Source: Desulforhabdus amnigena (lineage in GTDB: Bacteria > Desulfobacterota > Syntrophobacteria > Syntrophobacterales > Syntrophobacteraceae). Taken from it: a DNA stretch of 64,000 nt. Shown piece by piece: positions 35,301 through 42,542 of this stretch (the first letter of the stretch is position 1; each line of letters opens with the position of its first letter). The translations under genes were made by a program, and so were the position numbers. The notes under the pieces are model-generated. The model was not told the DNA's origin, ran no database searches, and saw only the letters and a program-made list of their open reading frames with translations. Location of the stretch: the NCBI RefSeq assembly GCF_027925305.1, contig NZ_BSDR01000001.1:2445001-2509000 (forward strand), in the 5' to 3' direction.

Positions 35301-35406
35301 CATCCACAACCTGGAACCGGAGGACATGCGCAGCATCACCCTGGCAACATCCAAAGCTCTCGACATTCCTCTGGCGTCGGGCCGAAAAAAACGGGAAGGC
35401 TTTTAG
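32314..35406 (+). CDS. Fused glutamate synthase-like protein: GXGXG + FMN domain + extra FMN-like domain
   Basis: A 1030-residue protein. Residues ~1-220 are the GXGXG beta-helix (GGNAGAIAGEALRGGEIVIK, GDNMLAGSIVVGG), equal to a MgsB/GlxC subunit. Residues ~300-690 are the FMN-binding glutamate synthase barrel (SMPVMIAPMSYGAVSGKMKA, GENTG-like NTGEGGMYS, MGGIRNGVDAAKAIALGA), with the Fe-S cysteines at CTGCMQCSTGNCPVG (~residue 555), equal to MgsC/GlxD. Residues ~705-1030 look like a second, decayed FMN domain: LVFLSAALTRLVIDPYREEC resembles the family start, and FGGMRSGTDVAKVLALNC resembles the phosphate-binding loop. No cluster cysteines are seen there. The subunits are normally separate and the third domain is unusual. 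It likely makes glutamate or N-methylglutamate from 2-oxoglutarate. Confidence 0.82.
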   Translation: MATIDLSSMSIRTVNEVIKGYGANHQDVELINPDARHYIAVGLTNPIKIKIRGSAGYFCGGLTDGPTIEVEKNVSWGVGDNMLAGSIVVGGNAGAIAGEALRGGEIVIKGNMGSRAGQVMKKGTLCCVGNSSFMAGYMMYGGRLIILGNSGLKVGEDMAGGAIFVGGALESLGNDAMVCEPTREDIDGIMEFLDRYGITFQGSFKKIVCAGKGLRYSKPEVQKRYIPFKEFSGGNAAYWNEKVQEDIRIKGEIGRYRIRGYGAARHIPHFQDIAFKADLSKAGKDADGLSRVNLRTFVGGKHGGRALDLSMPVMIAPMSYGAVSGKMKAALGAASRLSGISENTGEGGMYSVERAEARQLIAQCLSGRLGWNIHDMKRADALELYISQGAKPGLGGQLMASKLTREIAEMRGIPAGMDLRSPSRHPDVLGGDDLIMKIQEFREAVGGRLPVGLKLGAGRTRDDIKIALKDDLDFVELDGLQGGTGAAACEVLEYVGIPTIAAIMEARDGLAEIDAEGELPIVLMGGIRNGVDAAKAIALGATAVGLGTSMLIAAGCTGCMQCSTGNCPVGIATQNEKYTERFDVESKALRMHKYLESIRWQLASIVQALGYTDVRQLSRNDLVALTPEAAEMTRLPYDPGYRNKFTGLREESERFERGKSETGSAGFSRRDRIAIQAMSKADARNTEKQREILMQLLRPGENPFPENRPAHLDDLVFLSAALTRLVIDPYREECSTRTRISRSAGLGRVPAGAPWVDLAQPFLFTGFDAAPLDVKAALAKSLAETQCAYVGRMPLMEGIPGNEEEAWKKVFWFQILCNGDCPHPEAAALVHAPGNTFKPMEMERQSSSQLLGMVATAKTLREALPHALEKQMDFLLLDSSLGMEHPWAELKGQPDLTLMRDAIHLLRDMNREEEIALINFGGMRSGTDVAKVLALNCKASVFGVAAGIALGGRVEGKSVHFDTPMTMEERSTAMTQWIKGTAQETAIIARCTGKTDIHNLEPEDMRSITLATSKALDIPLASGRKKREGF

Positions 35407-35423
35407 TGCGACATTGCCACATT

Positions 35424-35499
35424 AACCACAAAGACACGGAGAGAACACAAAGATTTCATTTGATAGTCTTTCTCTGTGCCCTCTGTGTCTCCGTGGTTC
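35424..35499. repeat. Palindromic intergenic repeat (CACAAAGACACGGAG type)
   Basis: The left arm, AACCACAAAGACACGGAGAG, is inverted relative to the right arm, CTCTGTGTCTCCGTGGTT, with a few mismatches. An AT-rich centre of about 35 bases lies between. This sequence type recurs between genes in many unrelated bacteria. It lies 18 bases after the fused synthase gene and could serve as a 3' hairpin. Confidence 0.6.
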
Positions 35500-35523
35500 A
35501 AATAAAATCTGACAATGTCAAGT

Positions 35524-35583
35524 GAGGGACCAGGAGAAATCGAAGCGGATTAGGCTCCCAAGCAGAGGGATTTTCAGACAGCC
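35524..35583. repeat. Dispersed GC-rich repeat, copy 2 (partial)
   Basis: Contains GGCTCCCAAGCAGAGGGA and TTTTCAGACAG, the same tail as the copy ending at 7923 (two or three differences), but without the C/G hairpin. It appears to be a truncated copy. The rest of the gap to 35898 shows only a short GCCG..CGGC hairpin followed by a T run near 35780-35806 and no gene. Confidence 0.55.
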
Positions 35584-35898
35584 TATCCAAGACAAAACAA
35601 ATGAAGCGAAGGGCGAAATGCCCGATAGCCGGGAGAGCCCTTTCCACGTAAAGAGACAATGTTCTTTTCCGGTCTAGTGCTTCTTGATTCAGGGAGGATA
35701 AGTCGCTAATATAGCCACGGGTTCGGAAGGAATCGTTTTTTTCCTCCAGGTTTCGGATAGTCGGGCTGCTGCCCACGATCGCCGTTGTGGACAGCGGCCT
35801 TTTTGTTTGGGCTTGCCGGTCCCGACGGGAAATCAAATCTTCCGATAGGGTGGAACTTTCGCCTCCGTGTTCTATAGAGAAGGAGAACCAGTCATCTC

Positions 35899-37929
35899 AT
35901 GCAAATACCGCTTCTGAGCGACATTGTGATCATCTTTGGGCTGGCCATCGGTGTGCTCTATATATGCCACCAGTTGCGCATCCCGGCCATTGTCGGGTTC
36001 CTTTTGACAGGCGTATTGGCGGGACCTCACGGGTTCGGTCTGATCGGCGCCGTTCACGAGGTGGAAGTCCTGGCTGAAATAGGGGTGGTGCTGCTCCTTT
36101 TCACCATCGGCCTCGAATTTTCCATGAAAAGCCTCTGGCAGCTCAAAAGGTCGGTTCTTATCGGCGGTTCCTTCCAGGTATTTGCGACCCTCCTCATTAC
36201 ATTTCTCATAGCCAGAATGCTCGGCCAGGACGTTGGAAAATCCATATTCCTCGGCTTCCTGGTATCCCTGAGCAGCACGGCCATAGTCCTCAAGCTTTTG
36301 CAGGAAAGAGCCGAGGTAGATAGCCCTCAGGGCAGGATCGACCTTGCTATCCTGATCTTTCAAGATGTGGTTGCCGTTCCCATGATGCTTCTCATCCCCC
36401 TCATGAAGGGAGGCGAGGGAAATGTTTCTGGGACTTTCACGATGCTCTTCCTCAAAGGAATAGCAATCGTGGTCCTGGCTATATTCAGCGCCAGATGGGT
36501 TGTTCCTCATGTTCTCTTTCAGATTGCAAAGACAAGAAGCAGAGAGCTCTTTCTCCTCACCGTCGTCGTCATGTGCCTCTCGGTTGCCTGGCTTACATCA
36601 AGCATCGGGCTCTCACTCGCTCTGGGAGCATTTCTCGCCGGTCTCATTATCTCGGAATCGGAATATAGCTACCAGGCCCTGAGTAACCTCCTCCCCTTTC
36701 GCGATCTTTTCACGAGCATCTTTTTCATCTCTATAGGCATGCTGGTCGATTCCCGCGTGATGCTCGAGCATCCAGTAATGGTCGTTTTGATCATTTTGGG
36801 CATCCTGGTCCTAAAAACAATCCTGGCAGGCGGCGCGGCCGCTCTTTTGGGATACCCTTTCCGCACGATGGTCCTATCGGGGCTGGCACTCAGCCAGATC
36901 GGCGAGTTTTCCTTCATCCTCTCCAAGGCAGGGGTCAAGCACGGTCTTCTTTCCGGAAATGCATATCAGGTTTTTCTTGCAGTATCCGTTCTCAGCATGG
37001 CGGCAACCCCTTTCATCATTGCACAGGGAGTTCCCATTGCCGCCCTGCTCATGCGTTTTCCTATGCCGGTGAGGCTGCAAACCGGCCTGAAACGTGCGCC
37101 CAAGGAGCCCGTAAACAACGGTCAAGAAATTCCAAAGGACCATCTCCTCATCATAGGCTACGGGCTAAACGGCAGGAATGTGGCGCGTGCCGCCAGGAGT
37201 GCCGGCATCCCCTACATGATCGTTGAGATGAATCCAGTGACGGTAAAAAAAGAGAAAGCGAAGGGAGAACCCATCTATTTTGGGGATGCGAGCCAGGAGG
37301 CCGTCCTTGAACATGTGGGCGTGCACAATGCAAGGATCATGGTCGTTGCCATCCCCGACCCTGTCGCTACCCGAATGGTGGTAGCGTCAGCCCGCAGTCT
37401 CAACCCAAGGCTGCACATCATCACCAGGACCCGCTATTTGCCGGAGATGAAGCCGCTTTACGAGCTTGGCGCAAACGAAGTCATTCCGGAAGAATTTGAA
37501 ACTTCGGTTGAAATCTTCAGCCGGGTTCTCGCCAAATATCTCATCCCAAGGGATGAGATCGAGCGATTAGTAGCCGGGGTTAGAAACGACGGTTACGGAA
37601 TGCTGAGAAGCCTTTCAGAGGAGGCCACAACCTTTTGTTCCCCGTCTTTTTGTGACTACAGGCTCTACCTTCCCGACGTCCAAATCTGTTCATTAAGGGT
37701 GAAAGAGGGAGCCCCTATAGCAGGAAAAACGCTTGCTCAAGTGGGTTTGAGAAAGAGATACGGGGTTACGCTCCTCTCGATCCGTCGAAACTCGGAGATG
37801 GTCTCCAATCCAGGAGCCGACACCATATTCCTTGCCGGGGATATTTCCATCCTGGTCGGAACCCCGGAAAAGATTGCACAGATACAGCACTTATTTGAAT
37901 CCGGCAGCGAGGAGATTGCACCTTCTTAG
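35899..37929 (+). CDS. CPA2 cation/proton antiporter with TrkA-N and TrkA-C domains
   Basis: A 676-residue KefB/YbaL-type transporter. About twelve hydrophobic segments span residues 5-385, with the CPA2 motif RIDLAILIFQDVVAVPMMLL (acidic ion site) and FTIGLEFSMKSLW. A TrkA-N Rossmann domain follows (DHLLIIGYGLNGRNVARAAR, residues ~415-530). A TrkA-C domain (~590-670, VKEGAPIAGKTLAQVGLRKR) completes it. Such proteins exchange K+, Na+ or NH4+ for H+ under nucleotide control. It lies between the glutamate synthase-like gene and the glutamine synthetase-like gene, followed by a second CPA2 gene. The ion is unknown; ammonium or methylammonium efflux is possible given the context. Confidence 0.87.
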   Translation: MQIPLLSDIVIIFGLAIGVLYICHQLRIPAIVGFLLTGVLAGPHGFGLIGAVHEVEVLAEIGVVLLLFTIGLEFSMKSLWQLKRSVLIGGSFQVFATLLITFLIARMLGQDVGKSIFLGFLVSLSSTAIVLKLLQERAEVDSPQGRIDLAILIFQDVVAVPMMLLIPLMKGGEGNVSGTFTMLFLKGIAIVVLAIFSARWVVPHVLFQIAKTRSRELFLLTVVVMCLSVAWLTSSIGLSLALGAFLAGLIISESEYSYQALSNLLPFRDLFTSIFFISIGMLVDSRVMLEHPVMVVLIILGILVLKTILAGGAAALLGYPFRTMVLSGLALSQIGEFSFILSKAGVKHGLLSGNAYQVFLAVSVLSMAATPFIIAQGVPIAALLMRFPMPVRLQTGLKRAPKEPVNNGQEIPKDHLLIIGYGLNGRNVARAARSAGIPYMIVEMNPVTVKKEKAKGEPIYFGDASQEAVLEHVGVHNARIMVVAIPDPVATRMVVASARSLNPRLHIITRTRYLPEMKPLYELGANEVIPEEFETSVEIFSRVLAKYLIPRDEIERLVAGVRNDGYGMLRSLSEEATTFCSPSFCDYRLYLPDVQICSLRVKEGAPIAGKTLAQVGLRKRYGVTLLSIRRNSEMVSNPGADTIFLAGDISILVGTPEKIAQIQHLFESGSEEIAPS

Positions 37930-38068
37930 AACCTATCCGGAAACCACCTGTGGACTTTGCGACACCCCCCTTGGTCCCCCCTCGAGGGGGGAATTAAAGG
38001 GGGGTGTCCACTGCCGGGGAAGGTTTTCGGATAGGTCTTAAAGCCTATCTGAAAACCTTCCCCGGCAA
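37927..38068. repeat. Dispersed GC-rich repeat, copy 3, with a large inverted half
   Basis: From 37930, AACCTATCCGGAAACC, TGGACTTTG and CACCCCCC, with CCCCCCTCGAGGGGGG and a closing GGTTTTCGGATAGGT, align with the copy at 57443-57558. The end forms a further inverted repeat: 22-base arms from CCGGGGAAGG.. (about 38017) and ..CCTTCCCCGG (to about 38067) differ at one position. It separates the two antiporter genes. Confidence 0.65.
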
Positions 38069-38084
38069 ATGCGAATTGGTTTTC

Positions 38085-38119
38085 CCCCTGGCAGACGAAC
38101 CTTCTGCCGGGGTTTTCTT
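38085..38119 (+). terminator. Rho-independent terminator between the antiporter genes
   Basis: CCCC-T-GGCAG pairs with CTGCC-GGGG around a nine-base loop, with one bulged T, and is followed directly by TTTTCTT. It lies downstream of the first antiporter gene and its repeat, 62 bases before the second antiporter start, so the second gene probably has its own promoter. Confidence 0.65.
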
Positions 38120-38181
38120 ATGCCCGAATCGAGTTGCCGGGGATTTCCCATTTCCCGTTGTTAGAGAGAGGTAATTTGCAT

Positions 38182-39918
38182 ATGCACGAAATTGATCTTC
38201 TATCGAACATTGGACTTTCTATTGTTGCTGCAACGTTTTTCGCGCTTCTTGCCAGGGCTTTGAAGCAGCCGTTGATTCTGGCTTACCTTGCGGCAGGAAT
38301 CGTGGTCGGGCCGAAAATAGGCTTTGGGCTGATCCAGGACGAGGCGAGCATCACGCTCATCTCAGAAATAGGGCTTATTCTTCTCCTTTTCATCATCGGC
38401 CTCGAAATCGATCTGAGAAAGCTTCTCTCGGCCGGACGGACCCTCATCGTCTCGGGTCTTTCCCAGTTTCTCATCTGCGCAGCGCTGGGAATCGGTTTTT
38501 TTTCCCTCATAGGCTTCGACTTGCGAGGCGGCCGATTCGATGCGCTTTATCTTGCCGTAGCGATGGCATTGAGCAGCACGATGATCGTTGTAAAGATCCT
38601 CTATGACAAGTTTGAACTCTCTACACTGCCAGGACAAATCACTCTCGGAATCCTCGTCTTTCAGGATATCTGGGCTATTCTCTTTTTATCCCTACAGCCG
38701 AATCTCATGAGCCCGGGAGCGTCGATCATTCTGCTCTCGTTTGTGAAGGGAGCCGGCCTTGTGCTTTTTAGCCTTGCCGTAAGCAAGTACCTTCTCTCGC
38801 ACGTCTTTTCCTTCATCGCAAAGATCCCTGAACTGCTTCTCGTAACCGCCATCGCCTGGTGCTTTCTCATAAGCGGTATCGCAGGTGAAGTAGGGCTTTC
38901 CAAGGAAATGGGAGCCCTTGTGGCGGGAGTGAGTCTCTCCACATTTCCCTACAATATCGACGTCATTTCCAAGGTGACCAACATAAGGGATTTTTTCGTG
39001 ACACTTTTCTTCGTCGGCCTCGGGCTTCAGATCCCTGTTCCAACAGCCTCGCTCCTTGCCTACGCCGCTTTAGCCTCCCTCTTCCTCGTCGCGACGAGAT
39101 TTCTCTCCGTCTTTCCCATTCTCTACTCCATGAAGGAAGGGTTGCGCTCGAGTCTTATCCCGTCCATCAACCTGTCGCAGATGAGCGAATTTTCCCTCGT
39201 CATTGCATCCCTGGGGCTCGGCTTCAACCACATCGATTCCCAGGTGGTGGGGATTTTGACTTTCGTCTTTGCCATCACATCGGTCGCATCAACCTACATG
39301 ATCCAATACAACCACGAAATCCAACTGAGGATCGCTCCTGTTCTGGAAAAATTCGGTTTGAAGGATATCGACAGGCAATCCTCTACCGGAGAGGCAGTAG
39401 AACAACCAAAGGAGATTGTCTTTCTCGGGTTTTACAGGGAAACGAGCTCGGTCTTTTATGAAATCGAGTCCATGCTGGATGAAAATGGAGTTCCACTTGC
39501 AAAGAAGGTGCTGGTGATCGACTTCAACCCCGTGGTTCATTGTGAACTGAATAAACGCGACGTCAAGTGCATCTATGGGGATATTTCGAGTGTGGACACG
39601 CTGATGCATGCACACGTCAATCATACTAAGACGCTGGTGTGCACCATCCCGGATACCATCCTTCGCGGCACAACCAATGAAAAACTGCTGAGCCTCTCAA
39701 GACGCCTTTGCCCGCAGGCCCGGGTAATAGTAACCGCCAACACCTTGCAGGCGGCCCTGAACCTCTATCAGCAAGGAGCGGACTTTGTCTTCATCCCGAG
39801 AATACACTCGGCAGGATTAGTGGCCAGGGTCATCTCCGATTCTTTGCATGAGAACCTCGAGCACTATCGGGAGGAAGAAATGACACATCTCCTGGCCCGC
39901 AAGGAAGTCCTTGACTGA
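38182..39918 (+). CDS. CPA2 cation/proton antiporter with degenerate TrkA-N domain
   Basis: About 578 residues. Membrane domain ~5-385 with GPKIGFGLIQDEASITLISE, LLLFIIGLEIDLRKLL and QITLGILVFQDIWAILFLSL. Downstream, residues ~415-560 form a TrkA-N-like domain (PKEIVFLGFYRETSSVFYEI, KRDVKCIYGDISSVDTLMHA) in which the usual GxGxxG loop is replaced by GFYRETS, so nucleotide binding may be altered. No TrkA-C domain follows. AGAGAGG lies about ten bases before the ATG at 38182; a longer frame from 38134 has no ribosome site. It is paired with the larger CPA2 protein upstream. Confidence 0.85.
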   Translation: MHEIDLLSNIGLSIVAATFFALLARALKQPLILAYLAAGIVVGPKIGFGLIQDEASITLISEIGLILLLFIIGLEIDLRKLLSAGRTLIVSGLSQFLICAALGIGFFSLIGFDLRGGRFDALYLAVAMALSSTMIVVKILYDKFELSTLPGQITLGILVFQDIWAILFLSLQPNLMSPGASIILLSFVKGAGLVLFSLAVSKYLLSHVFSFIAKIPELLLVTAIAWCFLISGIAGEVGLSKEMGALVAGVSLSTFPYNIDVISKVTNIRDFFVTLFFVGLGLQIPVPTASLLAYAALASLFLVATRFLSVFPILYSMKEGLRSSLIPSINLSQMSEFSLVIASLGLGFNHIDSQVVGILTFVFAITSVASTYMIQYNHEIQLRIAPVLEKFGLKDIDRQSSTGEAVEQPKEIVFLGFYRETSSVFYEIESMLDENGVPLAKKVLVIDFNPVVHCELNKRDVKCIYGDISSVDTLMHAHVNHTKTLVCTIPDTILRGTTNEKLLSLSRRLCPQARVIVTANTLQAALNLYQQGADFVFIPRIHSAGLVARVISDSLHENLEHYREEEMTHLLARKEVLD

Positions 39919-40321
39919 TATAAGCCTGGAAACCGAGTAAATTGCATCGATTCCCAAAAAACGGCTAATATGTTCCAGACCGTCCCAAAAGCAAAATGAA
40001 ACATTTTTGTTATTTTTTTATTTACTCCAAAACCTCATTTCAGCCCGGTTCGCACCCGCCGGCTAAAGAGAAAATTGGATCAGCGGACTGTTATAATATG
40101 CATGGACAGTCCGCTGATTTCATTTTTTACAAATCTTTTCAATGAAATAATCATTGAATACAAAACAGGACCCTGCCCGGTTGAATTCCGAAAAAACATT
40201 CAAGTAATAGAACAAATTTGTATCGATCATTCCCGCAACGAATGGCTTAAGACAAGCATTTATATAAGAATATAATCAATTATATCATAAGTTTGAAAGC
40301 ATTACAGAAAATGCTGCAGGA

Positions 40322-40338
40322 TTGGCACAGGAACTGCT
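40322..40338 (+). promoter_or_regulatory. Sigma-54-type promoter upstream of the gmaS-like gene
   Basis: TTGGCACAGGAACTGCT keeps a full TGGCAC at -24 and CTGC at -12. GG (40324-40325) and GC (40336-40337) are exactly ten bases apart. It lies 63 bases before the start codon at 40401. The whole gap 39919-40400 is A/T-rich and also contains a TATAAT-like box and a palindromic pair AGCGGACTGT / ACAGTCCGCT near 40083-40115 that may be an operator or hairpin. Confidence 0.65.
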
Positions 40339-40400
40339 TAAAGATTCATGACAAGAAAAAAATAATCATAAAGGTAAAAACAAAAAAGAGAGGATCGGTC

Positions 40401-41816
40401 ATGACTCTGACGGCTGCTGTGCAAGACACCATGGACAATGGCAACAGTGATTTGAGGCAACAGGTCCGGCAAAGACTCCAGGAGCAGGGCATCGAATTCA
40501 TTCTGGCTCAGTTTGTGGACATTCACGGAGCTCCCAAGGTCAAGCAGGTACCGGTGAATTGCTTCGAAGGCCTGATCGACGAAGGAGCCGGGTTTGCCGG
40601 GGGAGCGGTGTGGGGGCTCGGACAGGGACCGGAAAGTCATGATCTCATGGCGAGGACGGACCTTGCCACCTATTGCCGGCTGCCCTGGAGACCGAACGTG
40701 GCCATCGCAAGCTGCGATCTTTACGTGGATGATGAACCGTGGCCCTATTGCGCTCGCAACAATCTCAAGCGCATGATGGGAATCTTTGCTGCGGAGGGCT
40801 ATGCCCTCAATGGGGGCTTCGAGCCGGAACATTTCCTCGTCATGCGCAGACCGGATGGTGGTCTGATGCCTTGGGACCCGCAGGGAATCGACAAACTGGC
40901 CAAGCCCTGCTACGACTTCAAAGGCATGTGCCAGGCTATGGATTACCTGCAGGACATCATCCGATATGGCAACCAGATGGGCTTTGATATCTACCAGAGC
41001 GACCACGAGGATGCCAATGGTCAATATGAGATCAATTTCGGCTGGTCCGATGCTCTGACTTCAGCAGATCGCCTGACCCTTTTCAGGATGATGGCGGGTC
41101 AGGTTGCAACCAAATACGGGGCCATCTGCACCTTCATGGCCAAACCCTTTCAGAACAGGACGGGATCGGGGGCGCATCTGCACTTCCATGTGGCGGATGT
41201 ACTGAACAGGAGAAATCTGTTTCCTCTCAAGAAGGGTGAAAAAGATCGCAAGGGATTGGGAATTTCCAAGACGGCAGTCCATTACGTGGGAGGACTCCTC
41301 AAACACATTCGCGCCATCACCGCCGTCGCTTCTCCCACAGTCAATTGTTACCGCCGCATTCAAAGCGGTGAATTCGTCTACTCCACCGCTTCGGGTTACA
41401 CGTGGACTCCTGCGTATGCATCCTACGGAGACAACAACCGGACCCAACTCTTCAGATGTCCCGATTCTAACCGTTTTGAAGACAGGTCTCCTTCGGGCAT
41501 GGTGAATCCCTACCTGCTTCTGGCAACTCACATGGCGGCGGGTCTGGACGGGATCAAAAATGAAATAGACCCCGGGGAAGCCATTCTGCGGGAAAATGTC
41601 TGGAACCTTTCCCATGAAGAACGAAGAAAACGTGGAATGATCCTGCTGCCCCAGAACCTGATGGAAGCCATCGAAGCCCTGGAGGAAGACGAAGTGGTAA
41701 AGTCGGGGCTGGGACCCATCGCGGATGAGTACATTCGCTTGAAAAAAGCGGAATGGAGCGAATTCATGCGCCAGGTCACACCATGGGAAGTGAGCCGCTA
41801 TCTGACCATGCTGTAG
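40401..41816 (+). CDS. gmaS: GlnT/GmaS-type glutamine synthetase family protein (probable gamma-glutamylmethylamide synthetase)
   Basis: About 471 residues of the glutamine synthetase fold. The N-terminal beta-grasp reads LAQFVDIHGAPKVKQVPV. Catalytic regions are GGFEPEHFLVMR (metal Glu), IYQSDHEDANGQYEINFG and TGSGAHLHFHV (His), and the ATP/phosphate loop is SGEFVYSTASGYTWTPAYAS. FAGGAVWGLGQGP and the ending EWSEFMRQVTPWEVSRYL are features I associate with GmaS/GlnT and not with GlnA. There is no adenylylation loop of GlnA type. It would ligate methylamine (or ammonia) to glutamate using ATP. GAGAGG precedes the ATG at 40401. A sigma-54 promoter lies just upstream. Methylamine specificity is inferred from the company of sox- and mgs-type genes. 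Confidence 0.78.
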   Translation: MTLTAAVQDTMDNGNSDLRQQVRQRLQEQGIEFILAQFVDIHGAPKVKQVPVNCFEGLIDEGAGFAGGAVWGLGQGPESHDLMARTDLATYCRLPWRPNVAIASCDLYVDDEPWPYCARNNLKRMMGIFAAEGYALNGGFEPEHFLVMRRPDGGLMPWDPQGIDKLAKPCYDFKGMCQAMDYLQDIIRYGNQMGFDIYQSDHEDANGQYEINFGWSDALTSADRLTLFRMMAGQVATKYGAICTFMAKPFQNRTGSGAHLHFHVADVLNRRNLFPLKKGEKDRKGLGISKTAVHYVGGLLKHIRAITAVASPTVNCYRRIQSGEFVYSTASGYTWTPAYASYGDNNRTQLFRCPDSNRFEDRSPSGMVNPYLLLATHMAAGLDGIKNEIDPGEAILRENVWNLSHEERRKRGMILLPQNLMEAIEALEEDEVVKSGLGPIADEYIRLKKAEWSEFMRQVTPWEVSRYLTML

Positions 41817-41902
41817 CTTCTCGACTCAAAACGGCATAACGTCAAATGGAACCGACAAAAGGGACATTCGATGCCCTTCCAGCAAACAGCCAGGTTATTT
41901 CG

Positions 41903-42409
41903 ATGATGGTTTATGAACGCATCATCGCACTCTTGGAACAAAGCGGATTTGATTACACGATCCACTCCCACCAGCCCATTTGTACCATCCAGGAAGCACG
42001 GGAAAAGGTGGTCCATCTCACGAGAAACTTGTTGAAGACGGTGGTCTTTAAAATCAAGCATGATCATTGGATTTTAGCCGCCGTCCTCGGCCCTGACCGT
42101 ATCGACTATAAAAAACTGGCGCAAGCGTTTGAAGTGAAACGCACGGACCTGCGTTCCGTCTCCCCAGAAGAGGTTCGAGCGGATCTCGGCTTCCAGGTGG
42201 GAGGCGTGGGGCCCTTTCCCATAAGGGAAGACGTCCACGTGGTGTTCGACGAACATTTGATGGGGCTGGACACCGTCTTTTGCGGCATGGGAATCAATAC
42301 CCGAACGGTGGAGATGAAATTCGACCATCTGGTCCAGGTGGCCCAGGCGCGAATCCACCCCATCACACGATCGACATCCGTTTATATTTCCGCGCGGATG
42401 AGATCCTGA
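41903..42409 (+). CDS. YbaK/ProX-type aminoacyl-tRNA editing domain protein
   Basis: About 168 residues from ATG 41903. The fold is that of trans-editing deacylases: YTIHSHQPICTIQEA near the start, NLLKTVVFKIKHDHWILAAV with the conserved Lys, then DYKKLAQAFEVKRTDLRSVS and GFQVGGVGPFPI for the substrate pocket. Such enzymes hydrolyse mischarged Ala- or Cys-tRNAs. It lies 86 bases after the synthetase and may simply be a passenger. The start is uncertain, since the in-frame ATG at 41846 also lacks a strong ribosome site. It is convergent with the formate dehydrogenase gene. Confidence 0.8.
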   Translation: MMVYERIIALLEQSGFDYTIHSHQPICTIQEAREKVVHLTRNLLKTVVFKIKHDHWILAAVLGPDRIDYKKLAQAFEVKRTDLRSVSPEEVRADLGFQVGGVGPFPIREDVHVVFDEHLMGLDTVFCGMGINTRTVEMKFDHLVQVAQARIHPITRSTSVYISARMRS

Positions 42410-42542
42410 CTTCTTGATGACCCTGTGGGAGCGGCTCCAGATGCAGTTCTCTTGGGAACTGGCTATTTCTATCGCAGCTGGAAGCCGCTCGAAGTCAAGT
42501 TTTCAACCGTCCATAAGTATAATTGAGGGATGCCTCAAAGGT

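Noticed and set aside
35740-35830. Riboswitch upstream of the first antiporter gene
   Set aside because: A small hairpin with T run is present but no conserved ydaO or other K+-related riboswitch motifs could be recognised.
40401-41816. Ordinary ammonia-assimilating glutamine synthetase GlnA
   Set aside because: No GlnA-type adenylylation loop seen, and the N- and C-terminal sequence is of the GlnT/GmaS kind; it is also near the amine genes.
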